This document shows positions 34,916 to 45,687 of a DNA stretch of 64,000 nt, in pieces. The notes under the pieces were generated by a model that did not search any database, had not been told where the DNA came from, and worked only from the letters and a program-made list of their open reading frames with translations. The position numbers were made by a program, and so were the translations under genes. How positions within the stretch are numbered: position 1 is the stretch's first letter; each line of letters starts with the position of its first letter. Origin of the DNA: Acorus gramineus (lineage: Eukaryota > Streptophyta > Magnoliopsida > Acorales > Acoraceae); the NCBI GenBank assembly GCA_030737835.1, contig CM060850.1, forward strand, positions 13,539,563-13,603,562. Reading direction: 5' to 3'.

Positions 34916-35220
34916 TTCACCTTGGTTCCCGCCCGATCATTCTTCTTCGACATCTTAAACTGCTTCGATCAGAGCCTTCTTCAAGGGGAAAAACTACTTT
35001 TTTGCACAATCAGATTTGGGAAGAATTTAAAGAAGCAATAGCACGGGAAAGGTACATGAAAGGTTATAAACGCAAAAGCTAGTTTACTAGCATGTTCTAT
35101 GGGCTATCTATGACTTGTAAGCAGGGTTTTTTCTTCCCAATTGCAGTAGTTGTAGCGAAAGCAGGGTATGCATGGTGGTCGAAGGACGTGATAAGGCAAT
35201 CATGAGATGGCAGTGCGTAC

Positions 35221-35962
35221 GCCGGTGATATGGAAATGGAGAGTGCCATGCAAGACCAAGATTTTTCTGTGACTTACACTCCAAAACCGCTTGCTAACCA
35301 AAGTTTACAGATCTAAATGGAGGCCAAACGACCCCACGGAGTGTTGTTTATGCATGTCTGACCTGGAGATGGTCGAACACCTCCTCCTCGCTTGCCCAGT
35401 TGCCACCAGGTTGTGGACCGCACTAAGTATAGTGACCGGAACAAGTATCTCTTTCCTATCCTTGCTGGACTTATGGAACGTGATGAACTCCATTGCCCCG
35501 TCGGGGGCCCGCTCCATCCATCCACGCTTCCTCAAGATCCCAATCCCTGCGGGATTGTGGGAGTTATGGCGCACACGGAACGAAGTATTATTCCAGAGAC
35601 AATGACTCTACTTTGAAAACCTGTGAGACTCTACTATCTTTCTAGTGCAGGATCAGGGGAGACATTTAGTGGGTCTCAAAGGGGTGAGTTATTCAGGGGG
35701 TAGAATCAAATGTGAGACGTAAGCTAGGCTGCACATCCTGTCTCCTCGCGGTGGCACTGCTTGTGCATCAGCGGGGTTTTTTTTTTGTCTCTATCCATGT
35801 CTCCTGCTTATCTCGCTGGTCGAGCCTCCCTTCGGGGTTCTTGGTTGTGCATGGATTTCTCTATTTTCACACTTCCTTCTCCTCTTCGTATTCGGACTAA
35901 TATTGTAACACTCTACTTTGTTATAAAATTAGCCTACCTTATCTAAAAAAAAAAAAAAAAAA
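35221..35962 (+). pseudogene. LINE (L1-type) 3' end with poly(A) tail
   Basis: Encodes the reverse-transcriptase-associated zinc-binding segment usual at the end of plant LINE ORF2: KWRVPCKTKIF, then RSKWRPNDPTECCLC and EMVEHLLLACP with the Cys-His pattern. A stop lies before the 35291 frame. Ends in an A-run (35945-35962). 5'-truncated, as is typical for LINE copies. Confidence 0.85.
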
Positions 35963-37531
35963 TACAGAGATTTTCTGTATTAACCACTAATAAAAGGACA
36001 TGCAAGCAGTGCAAAATATCAAGCTTATTTTTTAATAGACTTTTATTGGTAAGAATATATTGAAAATTTTGTTTATTTTTTTAATATACTCTCACCCCCT
36101 ACGTGGTAGGCTCCTAGCTCATTCTAAAGTGGTGATATGAAAATAGGGGATGGATATGCTGGTCTCTCTTATTTACGGTCATCTTCACTTATGGTTTTTT
36201 GTTCTTAACTGTGTATGTATTTGTGTAATTATATTCCCTCTTTATAGCAACACAAATATTTGATTACTAAACAAAGGAAAAAAATTCAATAAACAAATTC
36301 AAGTGGTACTAGACTATAATAAATGAACATAACAAATAATGTGGGGGAAGACATTTTGTGAGTAATTAATTGGATAAGGCTGGGAGGCTGGACTTGATAG
36401 AAATCTTTTTTACTCGGGTTCTTTGATTTTTTAGTTGTTTTGTGTGTTTTTTTTTATGTTTTTTTTCCTCTATTCCTCTTATTCCTTTTCTGACATTGTC
36501 TAATTTTATACTGGTTCTTGAATTAGAAATACTTACAATTCTCCTAACAAAATAATAATAGTGTGTGTACATTAGAGAGAATTAGTATCAGAATACATAG
36601 ACATGTGAAAAGCCCGTGTAAGCTTACTGATTTTCTATTCCCAATTCAGTTGTAGTCTGTCTTTTGCATCAATGTAAGCTATATGGACTTCCCTTCATGT
36701 CCTAGCTAGTTCTTCCTTTTTGTATGTAAATAATTTTTATAGCAATGAAATTATAAAAAAAAAAAAAAACTTGGGGATCTTCACATTCAATTATAGATCA
36801 ACAATAAGTCGAACTCAAAGGAGTGGGTACCGGGCTCAACTTGGGTAGGTTTCTTCATGGGAAAATGATACGTTAAACCCTTATGCAACCCCATATGTGA
36901 TTCGCACATTTTTTTCTTTTTTAAAAAAATTATGCTCTTTTATTGAAATACATGATATTATATCAAATAAAAAATATATAAAAATACAATATTATAAGAT
37001 AGAACTCATATGCTATGATAGCATATTAGACATTATGTTATCAGAGTATATGAGCTGCAAAAAAAATGTTGTAAAATAGAGTAATTGTATAGGCGCTCTT
37101 GTTCAAAGTGACAAAAACATGGAGCAAGACCAAAACTCAACTAGAGTAATCGGTGGCCTCCGTGGGCTTCATTCCATCATCCAATTATTCTTGATTAGAA
37201 AATCACTCATTCACACTTCTTGAAAAGTGAGTTTTAAGCCCCATTTGGTATCATTTAAAATAAGTGATTATGCTTTTGAAAGCTAAAAAGTGTTACCAAA
37301 CGCGTTCTAAAAAATAGATTTAATTAAAAAGTTATTTATAACTTTTAGTACAGAAATGCTGCTTTTTAAAAAGCGCAGAAAATGCGCTTTTCAGAAATCA
37401 ACTCTATTTAAACCATTTTATTCAAAATCTTAGTCACAAATTTTGTTGGTGATTATATATACTTACTGACAAAATGTATATTCATGGGTAAAAAGAGGGT
37501 TTATTTTTATTTTATTAAATCATTACTTTTA
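35963..37531. other. AT-rich region with repeat copies, no gene seen
   Basis: Holds a short match to the 7480-7520 repeat (about 36290-36340), repeat R3 copy 2 (36865-37100) and the MITE-like segment 37230-37440 that is the inverse of 15940-16195. Confidence 0.5.
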
Positions 37532-38068
37532 GGAAAAAATCCAAATAACCCCCAGTAAACTGCCTGAAATCTATATAACTCCATGGCTTTTCTTAAAGTC
37601 CATATAACCCACTGAAAACACTTATGTAAATCCAAATAAGCCCCTAAGTTAAATTTCCTTTGATTGATGAGGAATAATTTTCTGTAAATATTTTGTTTTG
37701 TTAACTTTGACTGAAAACATAATATATAAAAAAAACTATAATTTGTTAAAAATACAAAAAAACATTCTTTTCAAAAAGATCTTAATTCTCTGGATATATT
37801 ATAAAACTTTAACTGGAGGGGTAAAATTGTCATTCATAAATGATTTTTTACATTTTAACACATTGTAAATGGTTTTTAATATACTATGTTTTTAACTAGG
37901 GTTAATCAGACAAAATATTTACATAATAATCATAATCTATTAATGAAATTTTACTCAAAAAAATATTTTTATTTACACAAGTGTTTTAAGGGGTTATGGA
38001 TTTTATGAAAATAATGGTGTTATATGGATTTTAGGTAGTTTATAAGGGGTTATATATGGATTTTTCCC
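37532..38068. mobile_element. Foldback MITE with long inverted ends, copy 1
   Basis: The left end GGAAAAAATCCAAATAACCC and the reverse complement of the right end GGGAAAAATCCATATATAAC stay similar for well over 70 bp, continuing toward the centre. Related to 45688-46170. No coding content. A clean target duplication is not evident. Confidence 0.7.
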
Positions 38069-38277
38069 TTTTCTTTAATATGTATTCTAGACGGAAATTT
38101 TTTTTTTACCAAAAAAAGTGTGATTTTGTCGTAAAAACATTTAACGACTTAAGACAAATATAATTATCCTTGGAAAATACATCTTTGAATGAAATTGTCA
38201 TATTAAGCAAGGAAAAATTTTGCAACAAATAAACAATTTTTAACAAATTGTTACAGGAATAACATTTCTAATTTGTT

Positions 38278-38396
38278 GGGTGCGATCATACCAGCACTAA
38301 TGCACCGAATTCCATTAGAACTCCGAAGTTAAGCGTGCTTGGGCGAGAGTAGTAATAGGATGGGTGACCTCCTAGGACATGCTCTTGTTGCACCCC
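38278..38396 (+). rRNA. 5S rRNA-like sequence (retroposed, probably non-functional)
   Basis: 119 bases from GGGTGCGATCATACC to GTTGCACCCC, the length of plant 5S rRNA, with no indels. By eye it differs from the plant consensus at roughly nine sites, such as CGAATTCCATTAG in place of the usual CGGATCCCATCAG, and a cluster near the 3' end. The internal control region GAAGTTAAGCGTGCTTGG is unchanged. Being single, mutated and inside a retroposon it is not a member of a 5S array. Confidence 0.85.
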
Positions 38397-38644
38397 ACCA
38401 AATCTTATTTTTTAAAACAAACCTAGTTTAGTCTCTAGTGGCCATAACACAACGGTTCAGGGCTTATCTGTGTTAAGGGTAGATCTTGGGTTCGAGTCTT
38501 GGCGCTGTGTCATACCTCCTGTTTGTTAGGCGAAATTCAAAAGAATTTTCTGTGGGACCAGGAACAAGCATGCGAAGATAGCTTTTCCAGTTTGACCGTA
38601 AGATCAGCCACTGGGAGTCCCTCCGACATAAAAAAAAAAAAAAA
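38278..38644 (+). mobile_element. Chimeric 5S rRNA / tRNA-like SINE-type retroposon
   Basis: A 367-bp unit flanked by a 17-bp target duplication aacatttctaatttgtt (38261-38277, 38645-38661) and ending in an A-run of about 17. The first 119 bases are a 5S rRNA-like sequence starting exactly at the insertion junction. After a T6 run and short spacer comes a tRNA-like part with a B box GGTTCGAGTCT (38489-38499) and a plausible A box near 38439-38455. A 140-bp unrelated body precedes the tail. The related segment at 62549 has only one copy of the target sequence and no insert. Features fit LINE-mediated retroposition. Whether it is a family or a single template-jump event cannot be judged from one copy. 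Confidence 0.8.
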
Positions 38645-39122
38645 AACATTTCTAATTTGTTACAAGGTGACAGAGAGTATAAGATTCAAGAGTATAACCT
38701 CTACTATGTTACTTCTTTTTTGGCATGCAAAGTCCTTGAGGGGTAGTTCTTCAACATGCAAATGGCAATCTGATGTGCCCTATTTTCACTACTTTTTGCT
38801 TTTTGTTTAGCCCTCCCTCTATACAGTCCTATTCCTATATATTGATTTTTAAAGCAATAGATCTAAATCACCGAGCAAAAGAAAAAGTTGAAAGGAAGGG
38901 TAAAGCTTAAACTTCTTTTAGAAGAAAGAAGAATAAAGAAAGTTGGAAGGAAGAGAAAAAAAAGAGTGGTGCTTTTTTTAAAAAAAGAGATCTCTAATGA
39001 TCTTTGTTAACATTTATAAAATAACACAACAAATCATTTTACATGGAATCTGACAAACCATGCCCCATGTCTGCCACTTACAATAAGAAGAATAATACAA
39101 CAGCTTAAAGCACTAGCCATAT

Positions 39123-39160
<38 letters not shown>

Positions 39161-39250
39161 TCTTACTAACCCTCTTCAGTATTATCAACAACATTTTCCC
39201 TTTCTCTGCATCATTATTTATAGTAAATATATATAAAAACTACTAGCTAG
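38645..39250. repeat. Segment duplicated at 62549-64000
   Basis: Shares with the far right end the block from CATTTCTAATTTGTTACA through TTCTTCAACATGCAAATGG, GAAAGTTGGAAGGAAGAG and ACATTTATAAAAT, interrupted differently in each copy. No gene. An AC/AT microsatellite lies at 39123-39160. Confidence 0.7.
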
Positions 39251-39268
39251 TGAGGGAAACAAAGATGA

Positions 39269-39275
<7 letters not shown>

Positions 39276-39346
<71 letters not shown>
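39276..39346. repeat. (TA)n microsatellite, ~71 bp
   Basis: Uninterrupted TA dinucleotides. A second TA tract is at 42536-42584 and a short one at 49622-49643. Confidence 0.95.
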
Positions 39347-39349
<3 letters not shown>

Positions 39350-39624
39350 GCTACTAATGAAGGAAGCAAAGGAAAGAAAGAGCATCTCAAAACTAGTAAT
39401 GAAAAGGATTTAACATTCAAAAATCAATTATGAAGGAAATCAACTAAAATGGAAATAAACAAATCAACTAATCAAAATTTATTGTAAAATATTCATAAAA
39501 TGATTTTCATTTATTACTGTTTATAAATGCATTGTCTTATATAGTGAATAACATTGAACACCTAGACATTATTGGGGCACTCTGTCTCTTCTTCTTCAAT
39601 GTGTTGGGTTCACTTTAACAAATA

Positions 39625-39900
39625 CGAAAAAGATACATACAACCCTGATTGCAACCCTAATTGCAGTTCATATCGTTTTTCTTTTTTTAAAAAATCATAC
39701 ACTTTTCTTTTGAATTATATGTTCTAATATAAAATGATGTATATATTGAGATACAATAGTATATTTTTTTCAAGTTGAAAAAAAAATCGTGTCATACACT
39801 ATCATGGAAGCTAACTATGTAGTGCAGTATATACTACACTATCATAGTGTATCATACTGCAAATGAGGCTATAAATGGGACTACGTATATTAGCGCTATA
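39625..39900. repeat. Dispersed repeat R3, copy 3
   Basis: Matches 33860-34145 from GATACATACAACCCTGATTG to GACTACGTATATTAGCGC. Confidence 0.6.
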
Positions 39901-39941
39901 ACAAATGATATAATACAAGGCCTTAAAGTCCTAGCCATATT

Positions 39942-40360
39942 TAGGGCTGGAAAATGAACCAAGTAGCTTGGGCTTGGCTCGGGCTCGACTCAGTTGGAGT
40001 TTGTTTAGGCTTGTTCAATTAATCAAATGAACGAGCTTGAATAATTTTTAAAGCTCGGTTAGGCTCGGAACCTGAATTGAACTTCATTTTGTATTTAAAC
40101 TCAACTCGTTTGTGTTATAAAAAACTTCGTTGAAGCTTACCTCAACTCCTTTGTAAATTCAAAATACTAAATCAATACAAAATTATGCTTATTTAGGTTC
40201 GTGAATTGGTTCATTTAGACTAAAATTTTGTTTTCAACCCCTAAAAACCATAAAATGAAGAAGAACATCTATGCTCGTTTAGGCCCGTGAGCTCAACTTA
40301 GTTCATTTATAAACGAGTCGAGTTTGAACTTATCAAAGTCTGGCTTATTTACCACCCCTA
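39942..40360. mobile_element. Non-autonomous hAT-type MITE
   Basis: Begins TAGGGCTGG and ends CCACCCCTA (inverse TAGGGGTGG). Flanked by a perfect 8-bp duplication gccatatt (39934-39941, 40361-40368). The interior is rich in GCTCG/GAGCTCAA motifs in both orientations. 419 bp, non-coding. Confidence 0.85.
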
Positions 40361-40368
40361 GCCATATT

Positions 40369-41100
40369 TAATACTTGCTAGGTTGCTTGAGCATTATCAA
40401 CAACATTAATTCTATCCACCATTATTGATGATAAGAAATTATCCTTGATATATATTGGGATTTATATCAACCACAACATTAATTCTCTGTTTCTTTATTT
40501 TAATTGGAGTTTCATTTTCCATATCCCTTTAAATCACCTGATTATTTGTGGAATCTCTATTAAATGGTCAAATCAAATGGCCGATCGATCGCATGGTTGG
40601 ATTGATCAATGGTGATCAGACGATCCGAGACGATCCGTGCTGGTGAATATTGGTGATTGGACGTCACCACTGAGGTCGATCGATCGGATGGTCATATTGA
40701 TGGTTGAGATGGAATGATTGCCACTAAAATCAATCAATAAGACGATTGGATTCACTGTTGAGTATTATCAACAGAAATTTTTTCTATCAACGTGTACCGA
40801 TGAAAATTTCATTAGTAAATATTTGAATGGATGATACGTATTTATCAAAGAATTAAATATCTTTTATTAATTAAAAAGTCATTAATAAGATTCTCATTAA
40901 TGTGTTTTAATAGACAGTTGTCGTCCATCATGACACGTACTGGTGATAATCCCATCAGTACATACTGATATAAAAATTTTGCATCAACAACATCCTCCCC
41001 TCTCTCCTCGATTATTTAATAACATTCCATTAACTCCTCTTCTCATTGAAAGACAAGATAAAAAAAAAAAAAAACATAAAGAAGGGAAGAAGCAATAACA
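40369..41100. other. Upstream region of small membrane-protein gene 1
   Basis: 40560-40745 is rich in GATCGATCG/GATCGGATG motifs and could be an old transposon end. The last ~60 bases before the ATG hold an A-run (41049-41067) and a purine-rich leader. No other gene seen. Confidence 0.4.
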
Positions 41101-41556
41101 ATGGGAGAGAACTTCATAGACATAACTCTACAGAAGCTTAAAGAGGATCTCCTCTTCCTCTGCAACCTTGGAGGGTATGCACTGAAGAAGATCGACGATG
41201 TCTTCCCTCCGGAGATAAGGTCAGAGTCTCTCCACCGTTGGATTGATGTGGGCAAGTCGGTGGTCCTTCCTGTGGCCGTCGGTCTGGTGGTCCTCTACTT
41301 CTTCTGCTACTGCATCTTCCCTGCCTTGTGGATCTGCATCTATATATGCTTCACGGGCTGCTGCTCCTGCTTCTCTAGCTTGTGGAGGTGCATCTGTGGG
41401 TGCTTTAGGGGCTTCTGCTACTGCTGCCGCCGTGGTATGAGGATGGTGAAGATGATGAAGGCCCCAGGGAGGGGATATATGATGCCAAGGAGCATATTTG
41501 AGAGTGATCCAAGAGGGTATTTTAGGGGCTTGCATGCACATACTGACCTTGCGTGA
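41101..41556 (+). CDS. Small cysteine-rich putative membrane protein, 151 aa
   Basis: A single-exon frame starting ATG at 41101 (MGENFIDITLQKLKEDLLFL) and ending TGA. I do not recognise the family. Layout: an N-terminal amphipathic helix of about 45 residues including KKIDDVFPPE; a hydrophobic segment around residues 60-80 (VVLPVAVGLVVLYFF); then a stretch of about 40 residues with most of the 14 cysteines in pairs and CxC motifs (GCCSC, CICGC, CYCC); a basic linker; and a C-terminal tail MKAPGRGYMMPRSIFE ... GYFRGLH. Head and tail are conserved in the paralog at 46305 while the cysteine block is absent there, which supports real coding. The cysteines could be palmitoylation or metal-binding sites; this is speculation. 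Confidence 0.75.
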   Translation: MGENFIDITLQKLKEDLLFLCNLGGYALKKIDDVFPPEIRSESLHRWIDVGKSVVLPVAVGLVVLYFFCYCIFPALWICIYICFTGCCSCFSSLWRCICGCFRGFCYCCRRGMRMVKMMKAPGRGYMMPRSIFESDPRGYFRGLHAHTDLA

Positions 41557-42528
41557 GGGATTTTTCTGTGGGTGTTTTTGTGTTTTGGAGATGGGATGAT
41601 TGTATTATAGTTTTTACTTTTTATTTACTTTTTACTTTTTTGAATTTGTTTATATCCTAGACTAGTGCATTTGATGGAATCCAGCTAGTCTTAATGGGAT
41701 CCAATCTCCATTGTATATTTGTTTGGGTGGTGTTCATTCTGTTTTGCAGCCCAATCTATATATTCATTTAATTATTTGAGGTGGATGTATCATTTTCGAT
41801 GTCTTCTTTGCTATATAAGGTTTTTCTTCTTATGAGGGTTTTTCTTCCTTGATCTGTTAAATGCCTTATTATAAGGCGCATGACACTTAATAGTGAGACG
41901 AAGACGGCGTCTTCACAAAGATAACATTCTTACGAATCCATGTAAAGCTCCCAGAAGTGAAGAAGATAACGAGACCAAGGAAATGCTTTCGCATAGCTAG
42001 ATAAAATACACGTGTCCACTTAGGGCTTATTAAGTCCACAAGGAAGAACTACTACAATTTTCGATAACGATTACGGATAATACCAATGATAAGTGTTTGA
42101 TGACGCTTTAAAAATCGTGATCTACCGAACTTTGATATTTGTAAACCTCCGTGATCTTATCTTGGAAAATAACAATAATCTTACAACATACAAAGTGTGA
42201 TGAAATATTAACATTACGTGTTTTATCAGGTAGACATGGTCATAGAATTACAAAAAGACATTGTTTTGTTAGTGAGAATCATGATTTTTATAATGACCAT
42301 AATCATTTATCACATAAACCGTGATCTATAATCAGGAATCAATTACATTCCACGTATAATTGTGAGCCTTTGTTAAACAAATGAAACATTTTTGGACTAT
42401 TACATGATTGTTAATTGGTTAATTATCGTGGTTCTTGAGCACTTTGATCGTTTAAAATAAGATCATAATTTTATATAAACAGGGATCATTAATGAAATAA
42501 CATATCACACTTTCCATGTGAACTGTGA

Positions 42529-42586
<58 letters not shown>

Positions 42587-44205
42587 GTAATCAAAAGGTG
42601 TATTGCTGTAAGATCATATGCTTTAAAAATACACAGGTTTTACAAAAAATTAGACTAAGAACTAGGGGAACTCTTCACATGCAAGCCTCACCTTCACAAA
42701 AAGTTGGACTAATATTTTATTGTAACGTGATTTTTAGTAAGTATCACTAATTAATGTATAAAAAAAATTAAAAAATAAGTAACCTTGAGAGTAGAGATTT
42801 ATTTAATCACACATGCAATATCACTACATGATCAAAATTTATAAGAACTGTGGTCTAATGGAAAGTTGATCTTAAATTATTTTTATCATGCGCGGTCTTC
42901 AAGAATCCGTGATCTGATTTGTTGCTTTTAAAACCGTTATGTGTTTTTATCACCATAATTTAGTACATTTGATCACATTGTTACTATGACGGTAATAAAA
43001 TCTAATTCACATCTTATACAAACCAATATTAAATGTACTTAATATGACAGTTTGGAAAATTCGAGATAAATGCAGCACTTTTGATTATTACGTTTTGTCA
43101 CTAACTGTGATAATTAGTATCGTGCATTATTCCATTTATTATAGCAGTGAAAAAATAATCTCTAAATAAAATAATTCGTACTGTGCTTTATTCCAATTGT
43201 TGTTTTCAAAGTTGTAAAGATTCCTCACTATTTAGATTACAAATCATAAAAGCTCTATCTAAAATAATAGCCAACCTTATCATATCATTATTGTATCTAA
43301 ATATAGTCATAAGTAATAACTAAAATAATTATGCATAAAGGATAACATAGACTTAACAAATCAAACAAAAATTACGCATTATCATAATCGTCTGTTTGAT
43401 GATTCTCCAAGCCAATAACTACCAGTAAAAGGAGAAAATACTAAAATAATATTTCAAGGTTATGTTTGGATTTGTGTTTAGATAGATTTTACAATTTAAC
43501 TATCAAACTCAAATTCAAACATCATTTTCTAAACACGCGATTTTCAGTCATTATCGTGTTGACTAATCTATAAAGGTCACCTACGTGTAGTTCTTTCATA
43601 AAAGTTGTTTTATAGACGGTTAAAATTTAAAATTAAAATCTGAAACAAATTGCTGAAGTTCAACAAATTACCCGTCTATAATTGATTGTCTAAAAAATGA
43701 TTTATCAAAACAAAAACTATTTGACAATTGGTTTCAAATGAGGTATAAGATTTTGATGGAAATGGTTTTGCAAGTTGTAACACTGTGACAACTTAAACTG
43801 GCCCATGGCGTTCGAAAATTTATCAAAACTTCTCCTTCCCCACCACACTTCAATCCGGGTTGTGACAGAGAAAAAGTTCTTACAATGTGTTGGCCCCAAA
43901 ATGGTGGAAGTAGAAGATGTAAGATACTAGGAAGATACTATTAGGCCCTACTTAGAAATAGGTTTCAGGTGTTTTTCAAGAATTACATGAAATTGTAGTT
44001 TAATTAAAAGATGTAGATGTCATTCTTGCAAACTGAATTTTAAGTCTATCTTTTAAGAAAAAGCTAACACTCAAACCCGTTTTTAAACGAATCATTTGTC
44101 TCCAATAACATCAGATAATCGATAATAAAAGATCGAGTGCTCGATGTTTATCAGATGAGAATGGCATTGGCAGATGCCAGGGGGATCTTAAAGCAGCTCC
44201 AACTG
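41557..44205. other. AT-rich intergenic region, possible CACTA-like relic
   Basis: No recognisable gene. Between 42110 and 43120 a CNGTGATC-like motif recurs at about 42115, 42149, 42315, 42527, 42847, 42905 and 43108, resembling subterminal repeats of CACTA transposons, but no CACTA ends were confirmed. TA microsatellite at 42536-42584. Confidence 0.4.
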
Positions 44206-44343
44206 ATGAATCCTCTTTTTCTTAAAAAAAAAAAAAAAAACAAAGGAAAAAGAAACTCCAATTGATGGTCGTACGGGAAAAGAATAACTTTTTTGGTCAG
44301 TGGTGGCAGTTTGTGGCTAAAGTTACAAAAGAAAGATGAATCC

Positions 44344-44384
<41 letters not shown>

Positions 44385-44551
44385 GAAAAAGAAACTCCAA
44401 TTGATGGGTCGTACGGGAAAAGAATAACTTTTTTGGTCAGTGGTGGCAGTTTGTGGCTAAAGTTACAAAAGAAAGATGAATCCTCTTTTTTTTTAAAAAA
44501 AAAAAAAAAAAAAAAACAAAGGAAAAGAAACTCCAATTGATGGGTCGTACG
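44206..44551. repeat. Tandem repeat, ~130-140 bp unit, about 2.6 copies before a hAT insertion
   Basis: Units begin at 44206, 44335 and 44474 with GATGAATCCTC, a T-run joined to an A-run, then GAAACTCCAATTGATGG and GTACGGGAAAAGAATAAC. The third unit is cut at GTCGTACG by the hAT element 44552-45577 and resumes at 45578. Confidence 0.85.
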
Positions 44552-45577
44552 TAGGCCTGTCAACGGGTCGGGTTCAGACCCGGACCCGACCCGACCCGAT
44601 CCGGACCCGATTACACGTGTAATATACCTGACTTGATTTGGACCTGACCCGGTGGACCCGAACATACAAGCGGGTCGGGTCCGGGTCCACCCCGCCCCGA
44701 CCCGTTGGACCCGACTGTTTTTTTTAATATATGCTCATATATTATAAGACGATTAATATTAGTTGATACATAATTTTATTTCTTACTTAACTTATTTTTG
44801 TATCTACAAGTTCATAAATCATAATCATGTGCAGTTACACCTGCAAAATTTTGAATGCATGATTATGTTAGATTGTCTCATTCAATTAAATTGACTTGAT
44901 TTGTTCCTCTTTGTATATTAAAAGAATATGTATAAACCATTTTCTGAACATTGTATTAATTGATACATAATTTTATTTCTTACTTAACTTATTTTTGTAT
45001 CTATAAGTTCATAAATCATAATCATAACAAGCCTATAAATCGGTTTGTTTTGGACAATTAACTTATTAACTTTTGAATTTGTATGATTAATTAGTTTGTT
45101 GCATGATTTATGTTTATTATTTAGATTAATATGTTAGTGTTTATTGTTTTTAATGTTGTTTAGGTTAATATTGTTTTGAATGTTGTTTAGGTTAGTTATG
45201 TTTATTATTTAAGTTAATATGTTTTTTATGTTAGTGATTATTGTTTTGGATGTTGTTTAATAATTCATTTACTTCTTTTGAATTGTATAAAATTATATTC
45301 AAACATAGTCTCATTAACAATAATGTTTTATTACAAAAAAAATTCAAATAGAATGATAAGGCAAACAAATACATGAGCTCTTTTTTTTTTTTTTTTTACC
45401 CAACCATCCGGGTCGGGTCGGACCCGGACCCGACCCGGGTCCGACGGGTCCGGGTCCGGGTCCACATTTCCCCGGACCCGCCGGGTCTTGGGTTGGACCC
45501 GGACCCACCGGGTCCTGTCACGGGTCGGGTCCGGGTCCACCCCGACCCGACCCGGATCCAACCTGTTGACAGGCCTA
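44552..45577. mobile_element. Non-autonomous hAT-type element, GGGTC family copy C
   Basis: Same ends as 30020-30836 (TAGGCCTGTCAACGGGTC ... ACAGGCCTA). A perfect 8-bp duplication gtcgtacg lies at 44544-44551 and 45578-45585. It is longer than the others because part of the core is duplicated around unrelated sequence (about 44827-44965). No transposase. Confidence 0.9.
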
Positions 45578-45687
45578 GTCGTACGGGAAAAGAATAACTT
45601 TTTTTGGTGTCATGGATTTTCTTTTAGATTAAATTCATAAATTTACGTTATCACATTCACATTTTAGGTTGTAATATATTTAACTTT

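Noticed and set aside
34817-35041. Alternative frame over the gypsy fragment as a gene
   Set aside because: Overlaps the recognisable reverse transcriptase frame and has no independent features.
38278-38396. Functional 5S rRNA gene or 5S array
   Set aside because: Single copy, several substitutions including the 3' part, and located inside a retroposon with target duplications.
38427-38500. A tRNA gene
   Set aside because: Has a B-box-like motif but no convincing cloverleaf or acceptor stem; fits the tRNA-like region of a SINE.
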